Assembly (NCBI GenBank): GCA_043808235.1
Contig: JAZDFC010000005.1
Span: 1-64,000 of the forward strand
Origin: JAZDFC01 sp043808235
GTDB lineage: Bacteria; Bacteroidota; Ignavibacteria; Ignavibacteriales; Melioribacteraceae
Direction of reading: 5' to 3'
DNA: 64,000 nucleotides
In this document: in pieces, positions 1 to 8,702 of the stretch
Layout of the letters: each line of letters opens with the position of its first letter
How positions within the stretch are numbered: the stretch's first letter is position 1
The notes under the pieces: model-generated
Database searches by the model: none
The model's input: only the letters and a program-made list of their open reading frames with translations
Told to the model about the DNA's origin: nothing
Made by a program: the position numbers and the translations under genes

Positions 1-264
1 GATATCATTGCCCATCTTTCAAAAAAATTAGATCAACCAAAAAAACTATCCGAGCAATTTTTGGATGAATTGGTTAGCCTCACTTACAAAGAAGCAAAAA
101 AAGGGTTCGTTATTCCGGGACTAGGTAAATTCAGTGTTACCCAGCGTAGCAAAAGAACCGGCAGAAATCCTCAGACAGGCGCAACAATCATTATTCCAGC
201 AAAGAAAGTAGTTAAATTCAAAGTTGGAAAACAAGTTCAGGACGCTGTATTCGGTAAGAAATAA
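1..264 (+). CDS. HU/IHF-family DNA-binding protein (5' end outside window)
   Basis: The reading frame is open from the first base and ends at 264, so the N-terminus lies outside the window. The visible 87 residues carry the HU/IHF beta-arm region: GFVIPGLGKFSV, then RTGRNPQTG, then IIIPAKKVVKFKVGK. HU proteins bind and bend DNA as dimers and compact the nucleoid. The RNP-type arm tip and the PAKKVVKF strand are the diagnostic parts. An internal TTG at 61 is only an apparent start, because homologous sequence continues upstream of it (LSKKLDQPKKLSEQFLDELV resembles the HU N-terminal helices). It is followed by a hairpin terminator. Confidence 0.9.
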   Translation, partial: DIIAHLSKKLDQPKKLSEQFLDELVSLTYKEAKKGFVIPGLGKFSVTQRSKRTGRNPQTGATIIIPAKKVVKFKVGKQVQDAVFGKK

Positions 265-279
265 ACATTATGTTTTTAC

Positions 280-310
280 GAGCCCTGTTTATGCGGGGCT
301 CATTTATTTT
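280..310. terminator. Bidirectional hairpin terminator after HU gene
   Basis: The inverted repeat GAGCCC (280-285) / GGGCTC (296-301) is followed by an AT-rich run. It lies between the HU gene and the convergent gene ending at 304, so it probably serves both. Confidence 0.6.
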
Positions 311-825
311 AAATCAACTCTTTTTATCAGCTCTTTCTGCTCGCCGTTTAATTCCTTCATTTGTGTTAGCAAGCTAATGTAAAGCTCATTAGAAATATTC
401 GATAAAATTATTTTGAGAAGCTGCTTGTTGTTTTTTATATGCGGACTCAGTCCTATCACAATTCCCTTTGATTGATTCCTTATATAGATTGGGCGCGACA
501 TATTACCGCCAAACATTCCGCCTTTTATTTCTTCTATATCGGCTAATTTGATTTCGATTGAATGATTGCCGATTAGAAATTCCGAACAGATCATCCTCAT
601 GTTGTCTATCTCGATTTTGTTCGGGAAAATTTTATACATATTGATGTAATGCTTATTCATAAAATACAGCACACCGAGATTTATAAACATGGGGAATATA
701 AAAATCCAATTCTGGCTAATGGCAATAATTGATACATACAGATGCGCCAATAATAATAAGGTTATGGGGATATTACCGTAACGGAAAACCAATTTTGCAA
801 AAAGCGGGTATGTAAATGTCTGCAT
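304..825 (-). CDS. Small integral membrane protein, PH-like C-terminal domain possible
   Basis: This 173-residue protein has two hydrophobic segments near the N-terminus (about residues 18-36 and 40-56). A soluble C-terminal half follows with alternating beta-like strands (KIEIDNMRMICSEF, SIEIKLADIEEIKGG, RPIYIRNQSKGIVIGL). That layout resembles bacterial PH-domain (YdbS/YcxB-like) membrane proteins, but no diagnostic motif is visible and the function is unknown. It is transcribed convergently to HU. No clear ribosome binding site precedes the ATG. Confidence 0.6.
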   Translation of the reverse strand: MQTFTYPLFAKLVFRYGNIPITLLLLAHLYVSIIAISQNWIFIFPMFINLGVLYFMNKHYINMYKIFPNKIEIDNMRMICSEFLIGNHSIEIKLADIEEIKGGMFGGNMSRPIYIRNQSKGIVIGLSPHIKNNKQLLKIILSNISNELYISLLTQMKELNGEQKELIKRVDLK

Positions 826-871
826 CTATTTTATTTGTTATTGTGCGTCGCAATTTAATTATTCTTAGCGT

Positions 872-879
872 AATTTTGC
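872..879 (+). promoter_or_regulatory. Possible -7 box for ypdA
   Basis: TAATTTTG matches the Bacteroidota -7 consensus TAnnTTTG and lies about 90 bases upstream of the ypdA ATG. No well-spaced -33 TTG is evident, so this is weak. Confidence 0.25.
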
Positions 880-965
880 TTCACTAATTTTTTGGAGTTG
901 GAACTTCTTCTTTCTTTTTCTCTTCGGCTCCTATCAGTTTGTTAGAAATAAAAATAGTTTTACTA

Positions 966-1925
966 ATGACGAATTACGATGTAATAATAATCGGAGCCGG
1001 TCCGATAGGTTTGGCTTGCGGTATTCACGCTGCTAAACTTAAGCTATCTCACTTAATTGTTGAGAAGGGATGTATCGTTAATTCAATCTATCAGTATCCT
1101 ACGAACATGACCTTCTTTTCAACATCGGAGAAACTTGAGATTGGCGATGTACCGTTTATTTCTCATGGAGTAAAACCCACACGTACCGAAGCTCTTGAAT
1201 ATTATCGCCGTGTAAAAGAGTCCTGGAAATTGAATGTGAATACATATGAAAAAGTCATTTCCATTTCGGGAAAGAAAGGGAAGTTTAGTGTTGAAACGGA
1301 AAAGGGAGAATATCAATCGAAGAATATTATAATCGCATCAGGCTTTTTTGATTTTCCTAACTTACTGAACATTCCCGGTGAAGAACTTCCGAAAGTAAAA
1401 CATTATTACGATGAACCTCATCCTTACGCAGGACAGAAAGTAATCGTTGTAGGTGGAGGTAATTCGGCTGTTGATGTCGCACTCGAAACATTCCGGCGCG
1501 GCGCCGAAGTAACCATGGTGGTTCGAGAAAGCAAATTGAAAGGCGGAATAAAATACTGGGTTAAACCCGATATCAAAAACAGAATTGTTGAAGGCTCAAT
1601 AAAAGCATATTTTAAATCTGTGATTAAAGAAATCCGTAGCGATGAGGTTGATATTCAAACGCCGAAACAATTGATTACGGTAAAGAATGATTTTGTTTTA
1701 GCGATGACCGGATATCATCCCGATTACAGTCTTTTAAAACAAGCAGGTGTAAAAATTAGTGATGACAAATCTTTCGAGCCAGTATATAATTCCGAAACAT
1801 TCGAGACAAATGTTAAAGGAGTATTTTTAGCAGGAGTTGTTTGCGGCGGAATAAATACTTCGAAATGGTTCATCGAAAATTCCCGCGAACACGCTGAGAA
1901 AATTTTTAATCACTTAAAGAAATAA
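966..1925 (+). CDS. ypdA: YpdA family bacillithiol disulfide reductase
   Basis: FAD/NAD(P)H-dependent oxidoreductase of about 319 residues. It has an N-terminal FAD dinucleotide motif (VIIIGAGPIGLACG), a second nucleotide-binding motif near the middle (VVVGGGNSAVDVAL) and the C-terminal GVFLAGVVCGG segment. YpdA-type proteins lack the CxxC of thioredoxin reductases, and none is seen here. In the family the enzyme reduces bacillithiol disulfide with NADPH. I use the ATG at 966 (MTNYDVII), because the upstream TTG at 939 would add a tail that does not belong to the fold. The gene is followed in the same direction by serA. The family assignment is good; the bacillithiol role is inferred from the family. 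Confidence 0.85.
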   Translation: MTNYDVIIIGAGPIGLACGIHAAKLKLSHLIVEKGCIVNSIYQYPTNMTFFSTSEKLEIGDVPFISHGVKPTRTEALEYYRRVKESWKLNVNTYEKVISISGKKGKFSVETEKGEYQSKNIIIASGFFDFPNLLNIPGEELPKVKHYYDEPHPYAGQKVIVVGGGNSAVDVALETFRRGAEVTMVVRESKLKGGIKYWVKPDIKNRIVEGSIKAYFKSVIKEIRSDEVDIQTPKQLITVKNDFVLAMTGYHPDYSLLKQAGVKISDDKSFEPVYNSETFETNVKGVFLAGVVCGGINTSKWFIENSREHAEKIFNHLKK

Positions 1926-1998
1926 TAATTGCCAGCAGTAAGAACGGCACGAATAAAAACGAGTAGATGAAAAACTACTTCAATTATAGGAAAAAAAT

Positions 1999-3255
1999 AT
2001 GACTCCGGAATCAAAATCATTTTCGTTATCGAAAGATAAAATACGTGTGCTGTTACTCGAAGGCATTCACGAGAACGGGTTGAATTATTTTGTGAAAAAT
2101 GACTACACGAATATCTTATGCCTAAAGCAGGCTCTAAGCGAGGAAGAACTGATTTCGGAAATTAAAAATGTACATTTGGTCGGGATCCGCTCTCGTACAT
2201 TACTAACCGATAAAGTTTTAAAAAATGCGAAGAAATTAATCGCGATAGGATGTTACAGTATCGGAACAAACCAGGTTGATTTGCATTCGGCAAGAATGCA
2301 CGGCATGCCAGTATTCAACGCACCATTTTCAAATACCCGCTCGGTTGCCGAGCTCGTAATTGCGGAAAGTATTTTCCTATTAAGAGGAATCCCTGAAAAA
2401 AATTATCTTGCTCATATCGGCAACTGGTCGAAGGAAGCATCGAACTCATACGAAGTACGTGGGAAGAATTTGGGAATTGTTGGTTACGGTCATATCGGTT
2501 CGCAAGTCTCGATATTAGCGGAAAGCCTCGGTATGAATGTGTATTACTATGACATAGTAAAAAAACTAAGTCTCGGCAATGCGCGTGTTTGTTCTTCGCT
2601 GGATGAACTGCTTGAAATTTCGGATATCGTAACGCTGCATGTGCCCGAAACAGAGTTGACGAAAAACATGATTGCGCAGCTGCAAATAGAGAAGATGAAG
2701 AAAGGATCTTTATTAATAAATGCATCGCGTGGCACAGTTGTTAATGTTGACGACCTTGATGAAGCGCTTAATCGAAAACATTTGTTTGGTGCGGCAATAG
2801 ATGTATTCCCGTCGGAACCCGAATCCAACGCCGAAAAATTTTTTACAGTTTTACAAAAACACCAAAATGTAATTCTTACTCCTCACATCGGCGGAAGCAC
2901 AAGGGAAGCCCAGGCGAATATTGCGCTCGAAGTTTCGGAGAAACTTGTAAATTACAGCAACATCGGCGCAACTCTTGGCGCTACTAATTTTGTTCAGATT
3001 TCACTCGCGCCCAATTATGAAAGACAAAGATATCTACACATTCATCATAATAAACCCGGAGTGATGAACAAAATAACGAAAGTATTTACTTCACGAAAAT
3101 TGAATATTGCTTCGCAATACTTACAAACCGACCCGTACATAGGTTACGTAATTATCGATATCGATACAAAAGAAGATTGGGAAAAAGAATCTAAAGATAT
3201 ACTCGAAGAATTGAAGGTAATACCCGGAACAATAAAAGCGAGAGTGATAAAGTAA
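1999..3255 (+). CDS. serA: D-3-phosphoglycerate dehydrogenase
   Basis: This 418-residue enzyme catalyses the first committed step of serine synthesis, oxidising 3-phosphoglycerate with NAD. The length and layout match the E. coli-type SerA. A substrate-binding domain is split around a Rossmann domain (NLGIVGYGHIGSQVS, about 158-171). Catalytic-type residues are R244 (NASRGTVV), E273 (PSEP) and H296 (TPHIGGST). A C-terminal ACT domain starts near 345 (YLHIHHNKPGVMNKI) and would bind serine for feedback inhibition. A purine-rich TAGGAAAAAAAT precedes the ATG. Its last 34 bases recur at 4169-4202. Confidence 0.95.
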   Translation: MTPESKSFSLSKDKIRVLLLEGIHENGLNYFVKNDYTNILCLKQALSEEELISEIKNVHLVGIRSRTLLTDKVLKNAKKLIAIGCYSIGTNQVDLHSARMHGMPVFNAPFSNTRSVAELVIAESIFLLRGIPEKNYLAHIGNWSKEASNSYEVRGKNLGIVGYGHIGSQVSILAESLGMNVYYYDIVKKLSLGNARVCSSLDELLEISDIVTLHVPETELTKNMIAQLQIEKMKKGSLLINASRGTVVNVDDLDEALNRKHLFGAAIDVFPSEPESNAEKFFTVLQKHQNVILTPHIGGSTREAQANIALEVSEKLVNYSNIGATLGATNFVQISLAPNYERQRYLHIHHNKPGVMNKITKVFTSRKLNIASQYLQTDPYIGYVIIDIDTKEDWEKESKDILEELKVIPGTIKARVIK

Positions 3256-3256
3256 A
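3223..3256 (+). repeat. 34-bp direct repeat, copy 1 (serA 3' end)
   Basis: This stretch begins CCCGGAACAATAAAAGCG and ends just past the serA stop codon. It recurs without mismatch and in the same orientation at 4169-4202. The two copies bracket the HEPN/nucleotidyltransferase pair. Confidence 0.9.
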
Positions 3257-3318
3257 ATATGGATTAGCCGATTTATTGTTAATACAACCTATAAGAGGCA
3301 TTCTAATTTAAAGGTTAA

Positions 3319-3705
3319 CTACTTTAGTAATTTTTCAATCTCTTCCACAAATTTCAGCATCTGTCCAAAATCATTTTTTACTTCATCAGGTGTGAATTCG
3401 ACATAGTCTTCATAATCACTTTCAAGCCGGTTTTCGAATTGCTTTTTATAAATTTGCCCCAATTCGATTGATACAATTCCTGTTTTTACGAAATTTTTAT
3501 TAAACCAGCCGAGAAGTTGAAAGTGCTTTGAAGTCGAAAAGTCATTCTTCAAGGCAAGAGCTGAAACAGTATAAAAAATAGCATAATAAATTCTGTTTTC
3601 TGCATTAAATAGTCGGTTGTTTTCTATTGCAATTTTTGCGTCATCGGCGCTTTCCCGTGCTCTAAAAACTCTATGAGCAATCAAGTCTATTTTACTATAC
3701 TCCAT
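3319..3705 (-). CDS. HEPN domain protein (UPF0332-like), partner of nucleotidyltransferase
   Basis: A helical protein of about 129 residues with the UPF0332/HEPN pattern: RIYYAIFYTVSALAL, then SKHFQLLGWFNKNFVKTG, then QFENRLESDYED. HEPN proteins encoded beside a minimal nucleotidyltransferase act in toxin-antitoxin or stress modules, in which the HEPN protein can be an RNase. The classical R-x4-6-H catalytic motif is not evident here, so nuclease activity is uncertain. The ATG at 3705 is preferred over the GTG at 3714, because AAGGTG lies just upstream. Its start overlaps the end of the upstream gene by 11 bases, which indicates translational coupling. Confidence 0.8.
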   Translation of the reverse strand: MEYSKIDLIAHRVFRARESADDAKIAIENNRLFNAENRIYYAIFYTVSALALKNDFSTSKHFQLLGWFNKNFVKTGIVSIELGQIYKKQFENRLESDYEDYVEFTPDEVKNDFGQMLKFVEEIEKLLK

Positions 3706-4015
3706 AAAAAACACCTTCGGTTTTTATATTACTGCGGAATGGAGTAATAGGATTCTGAATATCATTGCTTGAATATACTTTTACGTCCAAAAGAACGTCA
3801 TATTTTAATTCAAGTTCGTAAATCGCCTCGATAATTTTGTCTCTGAATTTTCTATCAACTTTTCGATTGAAAATAAGTGCAAAATCATAATCGGAATATG
3901 TTGTAGAATTTCCTTTCATTCTAGAACCATAAAAATAAATCCCCTCAAACTCCGGGAATAGCTCTTTGATTATTAGTTTAAGTTCATGTATAATATTTTC
4001 GGTCATCTTTGTCAT
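3695..4015 (-). CDS. MNT-type nucleotidyltransferase domain protein
   Basis: A 106-residue minimal nucleotidyltransferase with the polymerase-beta-like signature YGSRMKGNSTTYSDYDFAL (G-S followed by S-D-x-D). A third acidic residue lies in LLDVKVY. In HEPN-MNT modules the MNT protein is the antitoxin and can AMPylate or otherwise neutralise its HEPN partner. That is known for the family and is inferred here. It is transcribed with the HEPN gene, which overlaps its last codons. ATG at 4006 is an alternative start. Confidence 0.82.
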   Translation of the reverse strand: MTKMTENIIHELKLIIKELFPEFEGIYFYGSRMKGNSTTYSDYDFALIFNRKVDRKFRDKIIEAIYELELKYDVLLDVKVYSSNDIQNPITPFRSNIKTEGVFYGV

Positions 4016-4108
4016 GGTTCAAAATAGTTATTTCGATTCTAAAATAAAAATAAAAAAATGTACATACCAATGCCTGGTTCACAAACAAATCGATACTGAG
4101 CGCTCGAC

Positions 4109-4201
4109 ATAATTGGTATCGATTCGAAAGAATACATAAAAGATATTCTTGCCGGGTTGAAATTAATTCCCGGAACAATAAAAGCGAGAGTGATAAAGTA
4201 A
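4109..4201 (+). pseudogene. Relic of a serA 3' end
   Basis: The plus strand reads, in frame, IGIDSKEYIKDILAGLKLIPG and then the residues TIKARVIK and a stop. This aligns to the end of the intact SerA (IDIDTKED...SKDILEELKVIPG...). The last 34 bases match serA exactly, while the upstream part differs at many bases but keeps the amino-acid similarity. It is therefore a fragment of a diverged serA rather than a recent local copy. Nothing recognisable as serA precedes about 4109. Confidence 0.8.
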
Positions 4202-4202
4202 A
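4169..4202 (+). repeat. 34-bp direct repeat, copy 2
   Basis: Exact match to 3223-3256 in the same orientation. It is separated from copy 1 by the HEPN/nucleotidyltransferase pair. Confidence 0.9.
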
Positions 4203-4315
4203 TAGATAAAATCCAGCAGAACAAATAAGGTTTTAATGCTGAAACATCCAGCGATACAGATACCAAATTATAAAATGCTTTTACTGCAATCTGCCGGCTG
4301 CATTCTGCAAACTAC

Positions 4316-6694
4316 TTATTTTAGCACCACCATCTTCTTCACCTCCGAAAACTCACCAGCTTGAATTCGGTAAAAATAAATTCCGTTCGAAAGATTTTTT
4401 GCGTCAAAATTTATTTCGTATGAACCGGGCATCTTTTCTTCATTCACCAATGTTGTAACTTCTCTTCCGAGTACATCAAAGACTTTCAATATTACATGTT
4501 GTAGAGACGCCATATATGGCGTCTCTACAGAACTGATCGAATATCTGATTTTTGTTGTTGGGTTGAATGGATTAGGGTAGTTTTGGGAAAGGGAATAAAA
4601 TCCAGGAATAATCATATCGACTGAAATTTCTTTTGAGTACTCAAAAGTTCCATCGAAATCAATTTGTTTAAGGCGGTATTTATTTTGTCCGGATAGCACA
4701 AGTTTATCTGCAAAATAATATTCTTGCTGTTCTGTTGTTGTCCCGTATCCTTTCACAAAACCGATTTTACTCCAACTATCTTCCAAAGAATATTTCTCAA
4801 CATCGAAACCATAATTATTTTTTTCGGAAGCGGTAATCCAATTCAATTCGATTGAGTTGGAAAGGGTATTATGATTCGCTGTAAATGATTCTAACTCGAC
4901 AGGTACTGAGCCACCATAACTATTGCTGCATATCACACCAGCAGCCCCTACAATCCAGCCATAATTATTTACAAAATCCACCGAGAAAAAATTATTTATA
5001 GTATTACTGATTTCTATGGACCAATGCGTTCCTCCATCTGTGGTTTTCATAATTAAACCATTCAATCCTACGGCACGCCCATTGTTTTGATCTGAAAAAT
5101 CAATTGAAAATAAAAAATCAGTTCCTGAAAATTGAGTAAACCAATTGGCCCCTCCATTTGTGGTTTTCAGTATTGTTTGGGACTCTCCTACTGCCCAACC
5201 TATGTTGGCATCATAAAAGTGTACGCAATTTAGACTTTTAGTTGTCCCACTATTCAGAATATTCCAATTTATTCCACTATCGGAAGTCTTTAATATTGTC
5301 CCATTTAATCCTACTGCCCATCCCAAATTATTGTTTAAAAATTGGACAGAATAAAGAAGAGCAAATCCACTGCCTAATTGAGAGGACCAATTTATCCCGC
5401 CATCAGTTGTATGAATAATCTCTCCACCGCTTGAACCGCCGACACCCCAACCAGTGTTTACATCAATAAAATCGATTGAACTTATTAATGCAATATTTCC
5501 AACAACTTGTTGAACCCAGGTATCACCACCATCTGTTGTTTTAAGTAAGGTACCAAAAAATCCACTTGCCCAGCCATTGTTGACGTCCACAAAATCAATT
5601 GAATAAATATTATTAGTTGTTCCGCTCGCCTGATTAAACCATTCCATTCCGCCATTGGTCGTTTTATAAATCGTCCCGGTTTCACCTGCAGTCCAACCTA
5701 TAGAATTATTGATAAATTTCACAGAAAGAAGAGTTGAATTTGTTAAATCTTTACTCGCTGGATTCCAGTTTATACCTCCATCGGTTGTACAAAATGCGGA
5801 TGAAATATAATTACTTTCACCGGTCAACAATCCTGTATTTGAATCTAAGAATTTAATACAATAAAAATCTAAAATGGAATCAAATTGTTTGTCTGTCCAA
5901 ATGTCTCCAGCATCCGTCGTAGTTTTTAGAAGACCGTTTTGTCCGCATGCCCAACCATTATTGATATCTTTGAAAAAAATGTACCATAAAGTATTTGATG
6001 AAGATGAAGGCCAAAACCAATTAACTCCGCCGTCAGTCGTTTTTAAAATGCTTTGACCTACTGCCCATCCTGTATTTGAATCAATAAATTGGACACAAGT
6101 AAGGGCAAGACCTGTCCAGTTATTCGAATTAAACCAGTTTGTACCGCCGTTAGTGGTTAAAATAATATGTCCAGGATAACCAACTGCCCAACCGGTATTA
6201 GCATTTAAAAAGCATACTGAATAAATGTCAAAAAAATTTGGATTTGTTTGGTTTGTCCAGGTAGCACCTCCATTTGTAGTTTTTAATATAATTCCACTCG
6301 TTCCGACAACCCATCCAGTGTTTTCATCAATAAAATCTACCGAATATAGATTGTTTACTCCATCATATGATTGATCAACCCAGTTACACCCTCCATCAAT
6401 GGTTTTTAAAATAGTCCCCCAATATCCAACGACCCATCCTGTAGTTGAATTAATAAAGCATATAGATTCCAAATTGTTTTCGGAATTAGATGTCAGTTTA
6501 AACCAACTATTACCGCAATCAGTGGTTTTTAAAATATTTCCACACCTACCAACACAAATCATTGTATTGGAATCGATTATTTCTAGCTCTCTTAAACCAT
6601 GTGGACTCGGCACCGGATTCTGCCAGTTCCATTGTGCATTAATAGTTGTGATTGTAGATAATAAAATGAGAGCGATAATTTTTAAGAATTTCAT
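4316..6694 (-). CDS. T9SS-exported YCF48/BNR-type beta-propeller protein
   Basis: A 792-residue exported protein. It starts with a signal peptide (MKFLKIIALILLSTITTINAQ). About a dozen repeats of roughly 45 residues follow with the pattern GWAVG..G.ILKTT(D/N)GG..W, the YCF48/BNR/Asp-box propeller repeat. After about residue 610 comes an Fn3-like linker module (VELESFTANHN...ITASEKNNYGFDVEK) and a C-terminal type A T9SS sorting domain (NYPNPFNPTTKIRY ... GIYFYRIQAGEFSEVKKMVVLK). A palindrome at 4500-4529 encodes extra residues inside the sorting domain. The propeller suggests binding or scaffolding at the cell surface; the ligand is unknown. Confidence 0.85.
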   Translation of the reverse strand: MKFLKIIALILLSTITTINAQWNWQNPVPSPHGLRELEIIDSNTMICVGRCGNILKTTDCGNSWFKLTSNSENNLESICFINSTTGWVVGYWGTILKTIDGGCNWVDQSYDGVNNLYSVDFIDENTGWVVGTSGIILKTTNGGATWTNQTNPNFFDIYSVCFLNANTGWAVGYPGHIILTTNGGTNWFNSNNWTGLALTCVQFIDSNTGWAVGQSILKTTDGGVNWFWPSSSSNTLWYIFFKDINNGWACGQNGLLKTTTDAGDIWTDKQFDSILDFYCIKFLDSNTGLLTGESNYISSAFCTTDGGINWNPASKDLTNSTLLSVKFINNSIGWTAGETGTIYKTTNGGMEWFNQASGTTNNIYSIDFVDVNNGWASGFFGTLLKTTDGGDTWVQQVVGNIALISSIDFIDVNTGWGVGGSSGGEIIHTTDGGINWSSQLGSGFALLYSVQFLNNNLGWAVGLNGTILKTSDSGINWNILNSGTTKSLNCVHFYDANIGWAVGESQTILKTTNGGANWFTQFSGTDFLFSIDFSDQNNGRAVGLNGLIMKTTDGGTHWSIEISNTINNFFSVDFVNNYGWIVGAAGVICSNSYGGSVPVELESFTANHNTLSNSIELNWITASEKNNYGFDVEKYSLEDSWSKIGFVKGYGTTTEQQEYYFADKLVLSGQNKYRLKQIDFDGTFEYSKEISVDMIIPGFYSLSQNYPNPFNPTTKIRYSISSVETPYMASLQHVILKVFDVLGREVTTLVNEEKMPGSYEINFDAKNLSNGIYFYRIQAGEFSEVKKMVVLK
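4500..4529. repeat. Intragenic perfect palindrome, GTAGAGACG family
   Basis: A 30-base perfect palindrome with left arm TGTAGAGACGCCATA. It is read in frame through the T9SS sorting domain and adds about ten residues (TPYMASLQ) between RYSIS and LKVFDVLG. Related copies lie at 13866-13893 and 13974-14001. Confidence 0.9.
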
Positions 6695-7055
6695 AAATAC
6701 CCCGGTTGTAGCTTATGTAATTAACTTAACCTCTTTCAAAAATTTGATTTGTTGCAAGTATATATATGTTTGCTAGCAAAGAAACCTTGATGAAATAATT
6801 TGTTTAAATAATAGCTTGCAAAAGCTGAACACACAATAATTCGCTGTTAATATTAAGATTTAATAAATACCCTTATCAAAAATAAGTTTAAATTCTATAA
6901 GGGGCAATTTAACTATGCGAATGAAAAATAGGATTGGCTAAAAATATTAACGAAGACATATTAACCGGAATTTCAACAACCTTTGGGCAGTTCTATAATT
7001 TGATTTTAAAATAATTATTTACTTCTACTACAATCTGCCGCCTGAATGCTGCTTA
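6695..7055. other. Intergenic region between two T9SS genes
   Basis: AT-rich with no supported gene. It contains a possible promoter for the downstream minus-strand gene (6877-6907). Near 7031 it has the string CAATCTGCCG, which also occurs at 4291 downstream of the neighbouring T9SS gene, in both cases just past a stop codon. Confidence 0.6.
6877..6907 (-). promoter_or_regulatory. Possible Bacteroidota-type promoter
   Basis: On the minus strand, TTG (6907-6905) is followed after 20 bases by TATTTTTG (6884-6877), matching TTG-N19-20-TAnnTTTG. It lies about 180 bases upstream of the propeller gene starting at 6694. Confidence 0.35.
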
Positions 7056-8480
7056 CTATTTCAATACCACCATCTTTCTTGAGAATGTAAAATTCTCTGA
7101 GATCAATTTGTATATATAAATTCCGCTGGCAAGTTTTGAAGCGTCGAATGAAACGGTATTTATTCCGGCATTAGCATAACCGTTGAAAATTATTCCGACC
7201 TGCCGTCCAAGCGAGTCATACAAAATAATTTTGACATGCCCATATTTTTCGAGGGAGAATTTTATTGTGGTTGTTGGATTTGCAGGATTGGGATAATTTT
7301 GATGGAGGAAGTATTTATTTGGTTTTATGCTCTCAGCTGAGACAATCAACGTGCCTTTGATGATGTAAATATTCCCGCTGTTGTAATCTGCAAAATATAA
7401 ATTGTTATATCTGTCATTACCGAAAGTTGATATCGCCCTATTCGTTTCAAAAAGTAATTCGTTTATATAGTTCGTTCCATCTTTGGCGAGCGCCCAAATT
7501 CTTCCAGATACAAAATCGCCGTAAATATATTTATCATATATTTCCGAAGCTGCAGCACCCCGGTACAAATATCCACCGGTGATTGAATATCCGCCGGATG
7601 AGTTGTGTTCGTATTCCCAAACCGGTAATTCGAGTCCCGGTTGCTCGCAGTCCGATGAAGGATTGTAACAATGAAAACCTTCCATCATACGCCATCCGTA
7701 GTTTTTCCCGTTTTTAATTATGTCAATCTCTTCCCATACATCTTGCCCGACATCCGCGGCCCAAAGTTCTCCAGTAAAATGATCAAAACTAAAACGCCAA
7801 ACATTTCGCAAACCATAAGCAAAAATCTCCTGCATATAATTATTCGTATTCCCTGCAAAGGGATTATCGGTTGGAATAGCATATTTTTCCCCGTCGGAAG
7901 AATTATCAACATCGATTCGCAAAATTTTACCAAGCAGCGATGAAAGATTCTGAGCCCTATTTTCGGGATCGCCGCCTGAACCGCCATCACCCATAGAAAT
8001 ATATAAATATCCATCGGGCCCAAATGCAATCTGTCCGCCATTATGATTTGAGTAAGGCTGATCTATTTCGAGTAATACCGATTCACTTTCCGGATCGGCC
8101 TCATTCGGATTGTTCAACTTTACCTTGAATCTTGAAATCACCGTTCGACGCGGATTGTCGGTGGTATAGTCAATATAAAAATATCCATTGATTGAAAATT
8201 CAGGATGAAATGCCAGGCCGAGCAATCCTTGCTCTCCACCATAAAGAACCTTATCTGTTAAATCAAGAAATTCGGCTACGCTATTTACACCAGGTAGATT
8301 TTCGAATACTTTTATTCTACCCTCTTGTTCAACAATGAATATTCGATTTGATTCGTCAGGTGAGGATTGAATATCAACCGGAGCGTCGAAACTCAATCCA
8401 GGGAATGCAACTTCATAACGAAGTTGTGAGAAAAGGATGGAACTAGAAAAGAAAAATGCGAAAATCGCTATTGATTTCAT
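7056..8480 (-). CDS. T9SS-exported PQQ-type soluble sugar dehydrogenase (glucose/sorbosone dehydrogenase family)
   Basis: A 474-residue exported protein with a signal peptide (to about residue 18). A GSDH six-bladed propeller follows: IFIVEQEGRIKVFEN, GLLGLAFHPEF, GQIAFGPDGYLYISMGDGG and FAYGLRNVWRFSFD. The HNGGQIAFGPDG and GDGG(S/A) segments are typical of Asd/GDH-B-like enzymes that oxidise aldoses with PQQ. After about residue 385 comes a T9SS type A sorting domain (NYPNPANPTTTIKF ... SRKMVVLK). The substrate cannot be assigned. It lies in tandem with the propeller gene, with a 360-base gap. Confidence 0.87.
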   Translation of the reverse strand: MKSIAIFAFFFSSSILFSQLRYEVAFPGLSFDAPVDIQSSPDESNRIFIVEQEGRIKVFENLPGVNSVAEFLDLTDKVLYGGEQGLLGLAFHPEFSINGYFYIDYTTDNPRRTVISRFKVKLNNPNEADPESESVLLEIDQPYSNHNGGQIAFGPDGYLYISMGDGGSGGDPENRAQNLSSLLGKILRIDVDNSSDGEKYAIPTDNPFAGNTNNYMQEIFAYGLRNVWRFSFDHFTGELWAADVGQDVWEEIDIIKNGKNYGWRMMEGFHCYNPSSDCEQPGLELPVWEYEHNSSGGYSITGGYLYRGAAASEIYDKYIYGDFVSGRIWALAKDGTNYINELLFETNRAISTFGNDRYNNLYFADYNSGNIYIIKGTLIVSAESIKPNKYFLHQNYPNPANPTTTIKFSLEKYGHVKIILYDSLGRQVGIIFNGYANAGINTVSFDASKLASGIYIYKLISENFTFSRKMVVLK

Positions 8481-8702
8481 TGGACTCTACTTTCAAAACT
8501 TTATTATAATAACGAGTTTTTTGGGAAAATAATTCCCGGATAAATGATAACATCAAAATGGACCTGAAAAACCACTTTGCGATGTCGAATGGTTCAATAG
8601 TTACATTGATGTTGGAGAAGTCTCTCTTTATGTTTTAAAAATTTCTTTTGTAAGTAGTTTGTATTTCTTCTTAATTAGATTCCTTTGTTGTGCGATTGAA
8701 AT

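Noticed and set aside
2315..2828. Two minus-strand open frames within serA
   Set aside because: Both overlap the conserved Rossmann domain of SerA and show no protein-like features.
3984..4266. Two overlapping minus-strand frames of 64 and 75 codons upstream of the nucleotidyltransferase gene
   Set aside because: They are antisense to the serA relic and have no start signal or protein-like pattern.
7015..7055. Similarity between the downstream flanks of the two T9SS genes (CAATCTGCCG at 4291 and near 7034)
   Set aside because: Only about ten bases match exactly, and the rest is loosely similar. This is too short to claim a shared element without a genome-wide count.
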